Below are positions 7,849 through 15,311 of a stretch of DNA of 64,000 bases, in pieces (within the stretch, counting starts at the first letter, position 1; each line of letters begins with the position of its first letter). The DNA comes from Streptomyces caniscabiei (GTDB lineage Bacteria > Actinomycetota > Actinomycetes > Streptomycetales > Streptomycetaceae): NCBI RefSeq assembly GCF_014930365.1, contig NZ_JABXWI010000010.1:310001-374000 (forward strand). The letters are read 5' to 3'. The notes under the pieces are model-generated. The model ran no database searches. It saw only the letters and a list, made by a program, of their open reading frames with translations, and was not told the origin of the DNA. The position numbers and the translations under genes are program-made.

Positions 7849-8595
7849 TCAGCGGGTGGAGGCTCCACGCCGCCGGATGCTGTAGTACACGGCACCGGCG
7901 CCGAGGGCGACCAGGGCCGCCGCGGCACCGGCGATCGTGCCGGTGTTGGAGTCGCCACCGGTCTCGGCGAGGCCCGAGTCGCCCTCGGGGGAGGGTGCGT
8001 TGTCGTCCTTCGAGCCCGCGGGCACGGTGCCCTCGGAGGCGGACGGGGTGGGGGAGGTCTTGGTCCGGGACGGCTCGTCGTCCTGCCCCTTCCCGTTCCC
8101 GTTCCCCGTCTCCTTCTCCTTCTCCTTGTCCTTTTCCTTGCCCTTGTCGGCGGACTTGCCGGGGGCCTTGGACGCGGCCGGCGGGGTGATGGCGTCGACC
8201 GTGCAGGCGTCGGCGGGAGCCACCAGGATCGGCAGGTCCTCGTTGACGTAGTCCTCGGCCTCGACGTGGATGCGGTACTCGGCGTTCGGCTCCCAGTCCT
8301 CGTCGAAGGTGACGGTGACACCCTTGGCGGTGGAGTCCTCGATCGTCCGGCTGCCGACCATGCGCAGGTCGGCCCCGTTGTTCTCCAGGTAGACCGTGAT
8401 CTCGGCCTTGACGCCCAGCGGGTCCACGTCGGTCACCCGGATGACGCCGTTGCCGCCGTCGCACTCGGCGACGGCGGAGAAGTCCTTGATGCTGCAGGCC
8501 ATGGCATTGCCCGCGACGCCGAGCACGAGCGCGGCGGACGCGAGAGCAACACCGATGGAGCGCGAAGTCCGCGCACTGCGAGGAGATATGGACAC
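7849..8595 (-). CDS. LAETG cell-wall-anchored secreted protein
   Basis: 248 residues, exported and probably sortase-anchored. The N-terminus has arginines followed by a hydrophobic signal peptide ending near GNAMAC. The globular part (about 34-130) has two cysteines near its ends (CSIKDF and DACTVD) plus an internal Cys, suggesting disulfides. Then comes a highly charged Lys/Glu linker (GKEKDKEKEKETGNGNGKG) and a Ser/Pro/Thr stretch. The C-terminus has LAETGG (about 209-214), a hydrophobic helix and RRRGASTR. LAxTG is the motif used by class E sortases of high-GC actinobacteria. The function of the head domain is not recognised. No sortase gene is nearby. Confidence 0.8.
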   Translation of the reverse strand: MSISPRSARTSRSIGVALASAALVLGVAGNAMACSIKDFSAVAECDGGNGVIRVTDVDPLGVKAEITVYLENNGADLRMVGSRTIEDSTAKGVTVTFDEDWEPNAEYRIHVEAEDYVNEDLPILVAPADACTVDAITPPAASKAPGKSADKGKEKDKEKEKETGNGNGKGQDDEPSRTKTSPTPSASEGTVPAGSKDDNAPSPEGDSGLAETGGDSNTGTIAGAAAALVALGAGAVYYSIRRRGASTR

Positions 8596-8699
8596 GTTTG
8601 CCCTTCACGGGAAGCACAGGGGAGTGGGGGTGACGGAGGGCCGCCGGGGGAGCGGCTCCCCATGTGCCTCACAGGTTTATAAGCGCGCCATAAGCAATG

Positions 8700-9845
8700 T
8701 CAATCCGAAGAAGTGTTTGGGCGGTCCCCGAGACGGGCCAGGGCGTCCGGAGCCTCCTCGATCCGGTCGACGAGGGCTATACGGGCCTCCATCGAACGGC
8801 CCCGCGCCAGCGAGTTGAGCAACGGCCAGGTCGGCAGCGTCTGCGTCCAGTGGGCCCGGTCGACGAGGACCATCGGGGTCGGTTCGCCGCGCGACTCGTA
8901 GTAGTTGGGGGTCGCGTTGTCGAAGATCTCCTGCACGGTTCCGGCGGCCCCGGGCAGGAAGACGACGCCGGCACCGGAGCGGGCGAGGAGACCGTCCTCC
9001 CGGGTGGCGTTGGCGAAGTACTTGGCGATGTGCGAGGCGAACGGGTTCGGCGGCTCGTGGCCGTAGAACCAGGTGGGGATGCCGACGGAGGTGCCGCCCT
9101 TCGGCCAGCGGGTGCGCACCTCGAAGGCGGCGCTCGCCCAGTCGGTGATCGAGGGCGTGAACTTCGGCGCGCCGGCCAGCAGTCGCAGCGACTCGGCGAG
9201 CATCTCGTCGTCGTACGGGGCCGCGTAGGCGCCCAGGTTCGCCGCCTCCATCGCGCCCGGGCCGCCGCCGGTGGCGACCGTGAGACCCGAGCGGGCGAGG
9301 GTCCGGCCGAGGCGGGCGGCGCCCTCGTAGGCCTCGGTGCCGCGGGCCATCGCGTGGCCGCCCATCACGCCCACCACCCGGGCGCCGGAGAGGAGTTCGT
9401 CGAGGGCGTCCGAGACGGAGTCGTCGTGGACGGCGCGCAGCATGGAGGCGTAGACGTCGCGGTCGGCCTTGGTGCGCTGGAACCAGGCGTACGCGCGGGC
9501 GTCGGGTGTGGCCTCGTAGCCGCCGTCGGACAGGGACGCGAAGAGTTCGTCGGGGGAGTAGAGCAGCCCCCGGTACGGATCGAAGGGCAGGCCGGGGACG
9601 GGCGGGAAGACCAGGGCGCCGTCCGTGCGTATCTTCGCCGCCGCCTCCGGACGCATCGGGCAGCCGAGGAAGACGGCCTGCGCCGTGTCGGTGGCGAGCA
9701 GTTCGCGTGTACGGTCCGTCAGATCGACGGCCTGGACCCGGTATCCGGCGAGTGTGCCGCGCGCCGAGACGGTCGCGTCGAACTCCTCGATCGTCTCGAT
9801 CTCGTGGTCGTCGTGGTGGGCCGCGTGGGAGGGCATCGTCTGCAC
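8700..9845 (-). CDS. LOG family protein with long N-terminal domain
   Basis: 381 residues. The C-terminal two-thirds shows the Rossmann-like LOG (formerly 'lysine decarboxylase') fold: VVGVMGGHAMARG, then the nucleotide-binding GGGPGAMEAAN, and LPGAAGTVQEIFD in place of the classical PGGxGTxxE. In LOG enzymes these loops bind AMP and release ribose 5-phosphate from cytokinin riboside monophosphates. Here the second loop is PGAAGT, a small deviation. About 150 residues precede the fold, longer than plain LOG proteins; this longer class is common in actinobacteria but its substrate is not known to me. It is transcribed alone on the minus strand. Confidence 0.75.
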   Translation of the reverse strand: MQTMPSHAAHHDDHEIETIEEFDATVSARGTLAGYRVQAVDLTDRTRELLATDTAQAVFLGCPMRPEAAAKIRTDGALVFPPVPGLPFDPYRGLLYSPDELFASLSDGGYEATPDARAYAWFQRTKADRDVYASMLRAVHDDSVSDALDELLSGARVVGVMGGHAMARGTEAYEGAARLGRTLARSGLTVATGGGPGAMEAANLGAYAAPYDDEMLAESLRLLAGAPKFTPSITDWASAAFEVRTRWPKGGTSVGIPTWFYGHEPPNPFASHIAKYFANATREDGLLARSGAGVVFLPGAAGTVQEIFDNATPNYYESRGEPTPMVLVDRAHWTQTLPTWPLLNSLARGRSMEARIALVDRIEEAPDALARLGDRPNTSSD

Positions 9846-9936
9846 CCGCCCATGCTATTGCGCTCTGTTGGGCGGGCCGGGCGCCTATGGGGGAGGGGGT
9901 GATTGCGCTTCGCGGCTGCGGGTGAGTGGGGGTTGT

Positions 9937-9972
9937 TCGCGCAGTTCCCCGCGCCCCTGACGGGGCGCGGGG
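9937..9972. repeat. Intergenic palindromic repeat, copy 1
   Basis: Contains GCGCAGTTCCCCGCGCCCC and folds as CCCCGCGCCCC (9947-9957) with GGGGCGCGGGG (9962-9972) around TGAC. The same core occurs at 16784, 25603 and (twice, inverted) 51737-51838. Here it lies between two minus-strand genes and could act as a terminator for the VOC gene's neighbour or as mRNA end-stabiliser. Confidence 0.8.
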
Positions 9973-9987
9973 CGGGCTGCGGGTGGT

Positions 9988-10395
9988 TCAGCCCTCGATC
10001 GCGGACGGGTCCATCCACACGACCTCCCAGGTGTGGCCGTCGAGGTCGTCGAAGGCGCGGCCGTACATGAAGTCCATGTCCTGGACCTTCTCCGAGGCGG
10101 TGCCGCCGGCGGCTACCGCCTTCTCGACCAGTTCGTCGACCTTCGCGCGGCTCTCGGCGCTCAGACAGAGCAGCACCTGGCTGGTCTTGCTGGCGTCCGC
10201 GATCTCCTTCTGGGTGAAGGTCGCGTAGAACGGCTTGGTGAGGAGCATCGCCACGATGGTGTCGCTGATCACGACGGAGGCCGCGTTCTCGTCGCTGAAC
10301 TGGGGGTTGAGCGCGTAGCCGAGCTCCGTGAAGAACTTCTTCGAGGCGTCGAGGTCGTTCACGGGCAGGTTCACGAAGATCATCTGCTGGTACAT
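9988..10395 (-). CDS. VOC (glyoxalase/bleomycin-resistance fold) family protein
   Basis: 135 residues, one vicinal-oxygen-chelate unit: starts MIFVNLPVNDLDASKKFFTELGY, ends DLDGHTWEVVWMD, with the typical beta-alpha-beta-beta-beta rhythm. The closest-looking subfamily is the PhnB/'glyoxalase-like' group in which metal ligands are poorly conserved, so enzymatic activity is uncertain. Transcribed alone, with a dispersed palindromic repeat just beyond its 3' end. Substrate cannot be read from sequence. Confidence 0.8.
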   Translation of the reverse strand: MYQQMIFVNLPVNDLDASKKFFTELGYALNPQFSDENAASVVISDTIVAMLLTKPFYATFTQKEIADASKTSQVLLCLSAESRAKVDELVEKAVAAGGTASEKVQDMDFMYGRAFDDLDGHTWEVVWMDPSAIEG

Positions 10396-10505
10396 GGCGA
10401 GGTCGCTCCCGTAGTCCGTCGTATCCGTTTCGGTCTGTTCGCAGGGGTAGACCGGGGGTCCCCGCGAAACTCATCGCCGCGCGCGAACTTTTTTCGTACG
10501 AGTTC

Positions 10506-11807
10506 TCAGGCGGCCAGCGGTAGCGCCGCCAGCTGGGCGAGCGTCAAGGTCAGGGGGCCGAACACGGCGAGCAGGGCGGCCGCGCGGAGCAGGGCCGCCT
10601 GCCGGGGCAGTGAGCGGGGCGCCCCCATCCGCAACAGCGCGGCCGTGGTGTCCGCGTGCGCCCGCCGGGCCTCGACGGCGGCTGTCGCGAGGGTGAGCAC
10701 GGCGCAGCCGGCCACCACGAGCGCGCCCAGCAGCGTGAGCGGGCCGACGGTGGGGCGCACGCCCGAGGACAGCGCCACCATGGCGTACGCGCCGGAGGCC
10801 ACCGCGCACACCACGCCCAGTGGGCGCCCGATGCGCCGGGCCTCCTCCTGGAGCACGCGCCCGGAGAGGAGGCGCAGTGCGCCGGGGCGTACGGACTGGA
10901 GCAGGCGCCCGGTGAGATGGGTGAGGCCGGGCCCTACGAGGATCAGACCGAGCGCGGTGAGCAGCCAGCCGCCCAGGACGCCCGCGGGGCTGTCCGCGAA
11001 GCCGCCGGGGAGGGTGAGGCCGGAGCCGTCGTTCGACTGGCCCGCGTAGGTCTCGAAGGCGAGGCCCACGGCCAGTACGGCGACGCCCCAGGGGAGGCCG
11101 CCGGGGGCGGGGCGCGGAGCCGGTGGTTCCGGCGGCGCCTGGGCGGACTCGGCGGCGGCCGTGGCCTCCTCGTCCGCCTCCACGCCCGCCTCCTCCTCGT
11201 ACCTCGTGGCTCCCGCCGGGGGCGCGGTGCGCCGGGCGATCGCGAAGGTGTCGTACGCCATGAACCGGGTCCGGGGGCCGGTGGGCTTGGCTTCGCTGCC
11301 CTTGGGGCGCAGGACCAGCGCGGTGGTGACCGAGGCGGCGGCCGGGACGAGGGAGAGGAGGGTCAGGGCGGCCGGGAGGGGCAGGGGGCGCCCGGCGGCG
11401 AGGACGTCGGCGGCCGTGCCGTCGAAGGGCAGGCCGGTGAGGTCGCCGCGCAGGTGGAGGAAGAAGAGGAGGGCGAGGAGGGAGCCGAGGACGGTGGACA
11501 GGGCCGTGGTGACCGCGGAGATCGCCATGAGCCGGCCGGGACCGAGGCCGATCGCGGAGAGGCCGGGGCGTGGGCGGGTGCCGGGGTCGGTGCGGGCCAC
11601 CGTCACCGCGAAGTACACGGTGGCGGCGGCGGGGGCCACGCACCAGGCCAGGCGGAGCACCGAGCCGGCCGGGGCGTGCGGATGGGCCATGGCGTGCCCG
11701 AGGGCGCAGAGCAGCAGGAAGCCGGTGCCGCCGGCGGCCGCGGCCACGAGAAGCCGACGGAACTGGACCACGGGGTGGGCCCGGCGGGCTAGACGGAGAG
11801 CGAGCAC
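10506..11807 (-). CDS. ABC-type multi-spanning membrane protein (partner of the adjacent ATPase)
   Basis: About 433 residues with eight or so hydrophobic segments separated by a Glu/Ala/Pro-rich cytoplasmic loop (YEEEAGVEADEEATAAAESAQ). Layout is like an FtsX/MacB-type permease but no clear family motif is visible. The GTG at 11807 is chosen because it begins inside the ATPase gene, overlapping its last 19 bases, and the protein from there (VLALRLARRAHPVVQFRR) is continuous; the frame is open much further upstream only as a shadow of the ATPase gene. Function unknown; export of a small molecule, peptide or lipid is the general expectation for such pairs. Confidence 0.65.
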   Translation of the reverse strand: MLALRLARRAHPVVQFRRLLVAAAAGGTGFLLLCALGHAMAHPHAPAGSVLRLAWCVAPAAATVYFAVTVARTDPGTRPRPGLSAIGLGPGRLMAISAVTTALSTVLGSLLALLFFLHLRGDLTGLPFDGTAADVLAAGRPLPLPAALTLLSLVPAAASVTTALVLRPKGSEAKPTGPRTRFMAYDTFAIARRTAPPAGATRYEEEAGVEADEEATAAAESAQAPPEPPAPRPAPGGLPWGVAVLAVGLAFETYAGQSNDGSGLTLPGGFADSPAGVLGGWLLTALGLILVGPGLTHLTGRLLQSVRPGALRLLSGRVLQEEARRIGRPLGVVCAVASGAYAMVALSSGVRPTVGPLTLLGALVVAGCAVLTLATAAVEARRAHADTTAALLRMGAPRSLPRQAALLRAAALLAVFGPLTLTLAQLAALPLAA

Positions 11808-12991
11808 GCCGCCCGGCCTTCCCCGTCGGCGGCGGAGGAGGAGCGCGCCCCGGCCGCCCGGCCGTCGGCCTCGGCAGGCGGCTGGGCCTTCCCGTCGGTG
11901 GGTGGCCGCGCTTCGCCTTCGGCTGCGGGGCGGCCCACTTCTGTGGCGGGGGCCGGTCGGTCGGTGGTTTCTGTGGGTTGGTGGGGTGCTGCGTCGGCGG
12001 GTGTTCGGGCTTCGCCTTCGGCTGCGGGGCGGCCCACCTCTGTGGCGGCGGAGGGGTGGGCCGACTGGGCCGGGGGGTCCGTCGCTTCCGGGGTGGTGGG
12101 GCGTCGGGGTTCTCGGGGCGTGGGGCGGCTCGCCTTCGCGGTGGCGGTCGGTGCCGCTTCCGGGGTGGCGGTCGGTGCTCCCTCCGGCGCGGCGGCGGGT
12201 GCCGCCGCCTCCGGGCCGGGGCGCCCCGTGCTCGAGCCGGCGTTGGATCCGGCGCGGTGGGGTCGGTCGGCCGGGGCGCGGCTCTCGGGCGCCGGGGTGG
12301 CGGGCAAGAGGACCGTCCTCACGTGGCGTCCGTCCAGGAGGGTCACCGTGCGGTCCGCGAGGGCCGCCGTGTCGGGGTCGTGGGTGGCGAGCACGACGGT
12401 GATCCGGTGGGAGCGGGCCGCCGTGGTGAGGGTGCGGAGGACATGGGTGTGCTCGGCGCGGTGCAGCGGGGCGGTCGGTTCGTCCGCGAAGAGGACCGTG
12501 GGGGCCGAGACCAGGGCGCGGGCCACCACCACGCGCTGGCGCTCCGACTGGAGGAGGGCGTGCGGGCGCTTGCGGGCCGTGTCCCGGATGTCGAGGCGCT
12601 CCAGCCACTCCAGGGCGGCGGCCTTGGCGGCTCGGCGCCCGGTGCCGCGCAGCATCAGCGGCAGCGCGGTGTTCTCCCAGGCGTTCAGCTCGGGGACGAG
12701 CACCGGCTCGGGGTCGATCCACCCGAAGCGGTCCAGGCGCAGCCGTTCCCGGGCGTGCGCACCCATCGTGTGCACGGGGACGCTGTTGAACCAGACCTCT
12801 CCCCGCTGGGCCCGCAGTTGTCCGGACAGGCACCGCAGGAGCGTGGTCTTGCCGCTGCCGCGCGGGCCGGTGACGGCGAGGATCTCGCCCTCCCGGACCC
12901 CCAGCGACACACCGTGCAGCGCGGGCGAGCCGTCGTGCGCGTAGGTCAGACCACGTGCCCAGAGCACGTCGTTGTCCGGCGGGGCCACCAT
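11789..12991 (-). CDS. ABC transporter ATP-binding protein with long low-complexity tail and degenerate signature
   Basis: 400 residues. The ATPase domain covers about 1-230: Walker A GPRGSGKT (42-49), Walker B TVLFADEP (165-172), H-loop THD at about 203-205. In the signature position the usual LSGGQ is LLQSERQR (146-153), lacking both glycines. From about 230 to 400 the protein is an Ala/Pro/Glu/Thr-rich tail, including GRPAAEGEAR twice. The tail is probably cytoplasmic and disordered. It overlaps the membrane partner by 19 bases. The missing signature glycines suggest weak ATP hydrolysis or a regulatory role; this is inference. The start ATG at 12991 is followed by a normal ABC N-terminus. 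Confidence 0.8.
   Translation of the reverse strand: MVAPPDNDVLWARGLTYAHDGSPALHGVSLGVREGEILAVTGPRGSGKTTLLRCLSGQLRAQRGEVWFNSVPVHTMGAHARERLRLDRFGWIDPEPVLVPELNAWENTALPLMLRGTGRRAAKAAALEWLERLDIRDTARKRPHALLQSERQRVVVARALVSAPTVLFADEPTAPLHRAEHTHVLRTLTTAARSHRITVVLATHDPDTAALADRTVTLLDGRHVRTVLLPATPAPESRAPADRPHRAGSNAGSSTGRPGPEAAAPAAAPEGAPTATPEAAPTATAKASRPTPREPRRPTTPEATDPPAQSAHPSAATEVGRPAAEGEARTPADAAPHQPTETTDRPAPATEVGRPAAEGEARPPTDGKAQPPAEADGRAAGARSSSAADGEGRAACSLSV
11910..12048. repeat. In-frame 40-base direct repeat inside the ABC ATPase tail
   Basis: The 40 bases at 11910-11949 recur at 12009-12048 with one mismatch (T to C), 99 bases apart, i.e. 33 codons. It encodes the repeated GRPAAEGEAR segment of the ATPase tail and could let the tail change length by recombination or slippage. 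Confidence 0.85.
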
Positions 12992-13112
12992 GGGCGTACA
13001 CCTCGGTTCGGATCAGGATTGCCGGGGGAGCCCCCCGTCCGGGGAACGAAGGCAGGGCCGATCGGTTACAGGGGCACGCTAGGGAGTCGGGGCGGCAGGG
13101 GGCGGACAGCAC

Positions 13113-13161
13113 ACGGCCCGGGGCGCCCCCATCTCACTCGGATGGGGGCGCCCCGGGCCGT
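13113..13161. terminator. Very strong perfect hairpin terminator
   Basis: A 21-bp perfect stem (13113-13133 with 13141-13161; core GGGGCGCCCCC / GGGGGCGCCCC) closes a 7-base loop TCACTCG. It lies 65 bases beyond the 3' end of the minus-strand aminotransferase gene and upstream of the ABC ATPase gene, so it should insulate the two. Confidence 0.8.
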
Positions 13162-13225
13162 TCGAAAGGCGTTCAGGCCCTGCCGCCGGAAGAGCACGGC
13201 ATCGGGGAGGACCGCGGCGCTGTGA

Positions 13226-14590
13226 CTACAGCAGGGTCCACGCCTCCGTCAGCGTCGCGCGCAGGATCTGCTCGATCTCGTCGAAGGTCGACTGGTCGGA
13301 GATCAGCGGCGGCGCGAGCTGGACGACCGGGTCGCCGCGGTCGTCGGCACGGCAGTAGAGGCCGTTCTCGAACAGCTTCTTGGACAGGAAGCCGTAGAGG
13401 ATCCGCTCGGTCTCGTCGTCGTCGAAGCTCTCCTTCGTGGACTTGTCCTTGACCAGCTCGATTCCGTAGAAGTAGCCGTTGCCGCGGACGTCGCCGACGA
13501 TCGGCAGGTCGTGGAGCTTCTCCAGCGTGGACCGGAAGCCCGCCTCGTTGTCGAGGACGTGCTGGTTGAGCTTCTCGCGCTCGAACAGGTCGAGGTTGGC
13601 GATGCCGACGGCGGCGGAGACGGGGTGGCCGCCGAAGGTGTAGCCGTGCAGGAAGGTGTTGTCGCCCTTGTAGAAGGGCTCGGCTATGCGGTCCGACACG
13701 ACGCAGGCGCCGATCGGGGAGTAGCCCGAGGTCATGCCCTTGGCGCAGGTGATCATGTCCGGGACGTAGCCGAACTTGTCGCAGGCGAACATCGTGCCGA
13801 GCCGGCCGAAGGCGCAGATGACCTCGTCCGACACCAGCAGGACGTCGTACTGGTCGCAGATCTCGCGGACCCGCCGGAAGTAGCCGGGCGGCGGCGGGAA
13901 GCAGCCGCCGGCGTTCTGCACCGGCTCCAGGAAGACGGCCGCGACCGTCTCCGGGCCCTCGAAGAGGATCTGCTGCTCGATCTGGTCGGCGGCCCAGCGG
14001 CCGAAGGCCTCCGGGTCGTCGCCGAAGATCGGGGCGCGGTAGATGTTGGTGTTCGGGACCTTGTGCGCACCCGGCACCAGCGGCTCGAAGGGGGCCTTGA
14101 GGGCCGGCAGGCCTGTGATGGACAGGGCGCCCTGCGGGGTGCCGTGGTAGGCGACGGCGCGGGAGATGACCTTGTACTTGGTCGGCTTGCCCTGGAGCTT
14201 GAAGTACTGCTTGGCGAGCTTCCAGGCGGTCTCGACCGCCTCGCCGCCGCCGGTGGTGAAGAAGACCTTGTTCAGATCCCCGGGCGCGTGGGAGGCGATA
14301 CGTTCCGCCAGTTCGACGGCCTTCGGGTGGGCGTACGACCACACCGGGAAGAAGGCCAGCTCCTGCGCCTGCTTGAACGCCGTCTCCGCCAGCTCGGTGC
14401 GGCCGTGGCCCGCCTGGACCACGAAGAGACCGGCGAGACCGTCGAGGTACCGCTTGCCCTTGTCGTCGTAGATGTACGTGCCCTCGCCCCGGACGATGGT
14501 GGGGACCGGGGAGTTCTCGTAGGACGACATGCGGGTGAAGTGCATCCACAGGTGGTCGTACGCGGTCTGGCTGAGGTCCTTGGGGCTCAC
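13226..14590 (-). CDS. Class III PLP aminotransferase, probably putrescine/polyamine-pyruvate type
   Basis: 454 residues, full length. PLP-binding features: Gly/Thr phosphate cup FFTTGGGEAVE (111-120), Asp255 in LVSDEVICAFGR, and the Schiff-base Lys284 in ITCAKGMTSGY. The opening YDHLWMHFT and the SPIG/HGYTFGGHP segments are those of omega-aminotransferases acting on diamines with pyruvate as acceptor. Expected role: putrescine (or another polyamine) to the aminoaldehyde, which the divergent aldehyde dehydrogenase oxidises. Immediately upstream on the same strand is an Lrp regulator. Substrate is inferred from context. Confidence 0.85.
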   Translation of the reverse strand: MSPKDLSQTAYDHLWMHFTRMSSYENSPVPTIVRGEGTYIYDDKGKRYLDGLAGLFVVQAGHGRTELAETAFKQAQELAFFPVWSYAHPKAVELAERIASHAPGDLNKVFFTTGGGEAVETAWKLAKQYFKLQGKPTKYKVISRAVAYHGTPQGALSITGLPALKAPFEPLVPGAHKVPNTNIYRAPIFGDDPEAFGRWAADQIEQQILFEGPETVAAVFLEPVQNAGGCFPPPPGYFRRVREICDQYDVLLVSDEVICAFGRLGTMFACDKFGYVPDMITCAKGMTSGYSPIGACVVSDRIAEPFYKGDNTFLHGYTFGGHPVSAAVGIANLDLFEREKLNQHVLDNEAGFRSTLEKLHDLPIVGDVRGNGYFYGIELVKDKSTKESFDDDETERILYGFLSKKLFENGLYCRADDRGDPVVQLAPPLISDQSTFDEIEQILRATLTEAWTLL

Positions 14591-14609
14591 GGGTATCGCG
14601 TCCTCACGG

Positions 14610-15134
14610 TTATCGGGTTCCCCACATGTAGGTCTGCTTCTTGAGCTTGAGATAGACGAAGCTCTCGGTCGACCGCACCCCGGGCAGGGTCCGGATGCGC
14701 TTGTTGATGACCTCCAGGAGGTGGTCGTCGTCCTCGCAGACGACCTCCGCCATCAGGTCGAAGGAGCCGGCGGTGATCACGATGTACTCGACCTCCGACA
14801 TGGCGTTCAGCGCGTCCGCCACGGGATCCAGGTCGCCGTCGACGTTGATGCCGAGCATCGCCTGCCGCCGGAAGCCCACGGTGAGCGGGTCGGTGACGGC
14901 GACGATCTGCATCACGCCCTGGTCGAGCAGCTTCTGGACGCGCTGGCGCACGGCCGCCTCGGAGAGGCCGACGGCCTTGCCGATCGCGGCGTACGGCCGA
15001 CGGCCGTCCTCCTGCAGCTGCTCGACGATGGCGAGGGAGACGGCGTCCAACTGCGGGGTGCCGTTCCTGGGCTCCCGGGAGTCCCTGGAGTCCTTCTGGT
15101 CTGCGCTTCGACTGGCCACGGCCTCACTGTGCAC
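14610..15134 (-). CDS. Lrp/AsnC family transcriptional regulator
   Basis: About 174 residues. Winged helix-turn-helix near residues 30-70 (AIGKAVGLSEAAVRQRVQKLLDQGVM) followed by the RAM/AsnC ligand domain (GSFDLMAEVVCEDDDHLLEVINKRIRTLPGV). The frame is open to a TTG at 15155; GTG 15134 (VHSEAVAS) is preferred and GTG 15119 is possible; no strong Shine-Dalgarno decides. It is divergent from the aldehyde dehydrogenase gene and upstream of the aminotransferase gene, so it most likely controls both in response to a polyamine or amino acid. The effector is unknown. Confidence 0.88.
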   Translation of the reverse strand: MHSEAVASRSADQKDSRDSREPRNGTPQLDAVSLAIVEQLQEDGRRPYAAIGKAVGLSEAAVRQRVQKLLDQGVMQIVAVTDPLTVGFRRQAMLGINVDGDLDPVADALNAMSEVEYIVITAGSFDLMAEVVCEDDDHLLEVINKRIRTLPGVRSTESFVYLKLKKQTYMWGTR

Positions 15135-15146
15135 GACGTCTCGACA

Positions 15147-15209
15147 GTTACGCAAGGCTGAACCGATGAAATTCGTTGTTTACGGGGTCGTAGCTTGCGG
15201 ATTTCGCAG
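15147..15209. promoter_or_regulatory. Candidate Lrp operator region
   Basis: In the divergent gap between lrp and the aldehyde dehydrogenase gene there is GTTACGCAA (15147-15155) and, 40 bases on, the inverted repeat TTGCGGATTTCGCAG (15195-15209; TGCG/CGCA arms). The reverse of the first, TTGCGTAAC, recurs in front of the second dehydrogenase gene at 26337-26345. Binding is inferred. Confidence 0.45.
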
Positions 15210-15311
15210 TCAGCGAGGTGTCAGGGGTGTTGAAAACGTGGGGCGGCGGATTAGGGTGGTGTCTCAAAGGATGGACACCCCAACCTGGACACCCAACCTG
15301 GAGGGCCGGCA

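Noticed and set aside
10506..13112. 868-codon frame joining the ABC membrane protein to sequence opposite or overlapping the ATPase
   Set aside because: The N-terminal part is a +1 shadow of the ATPase gene; a GTG at 11807 gives a sensible membrane protein.
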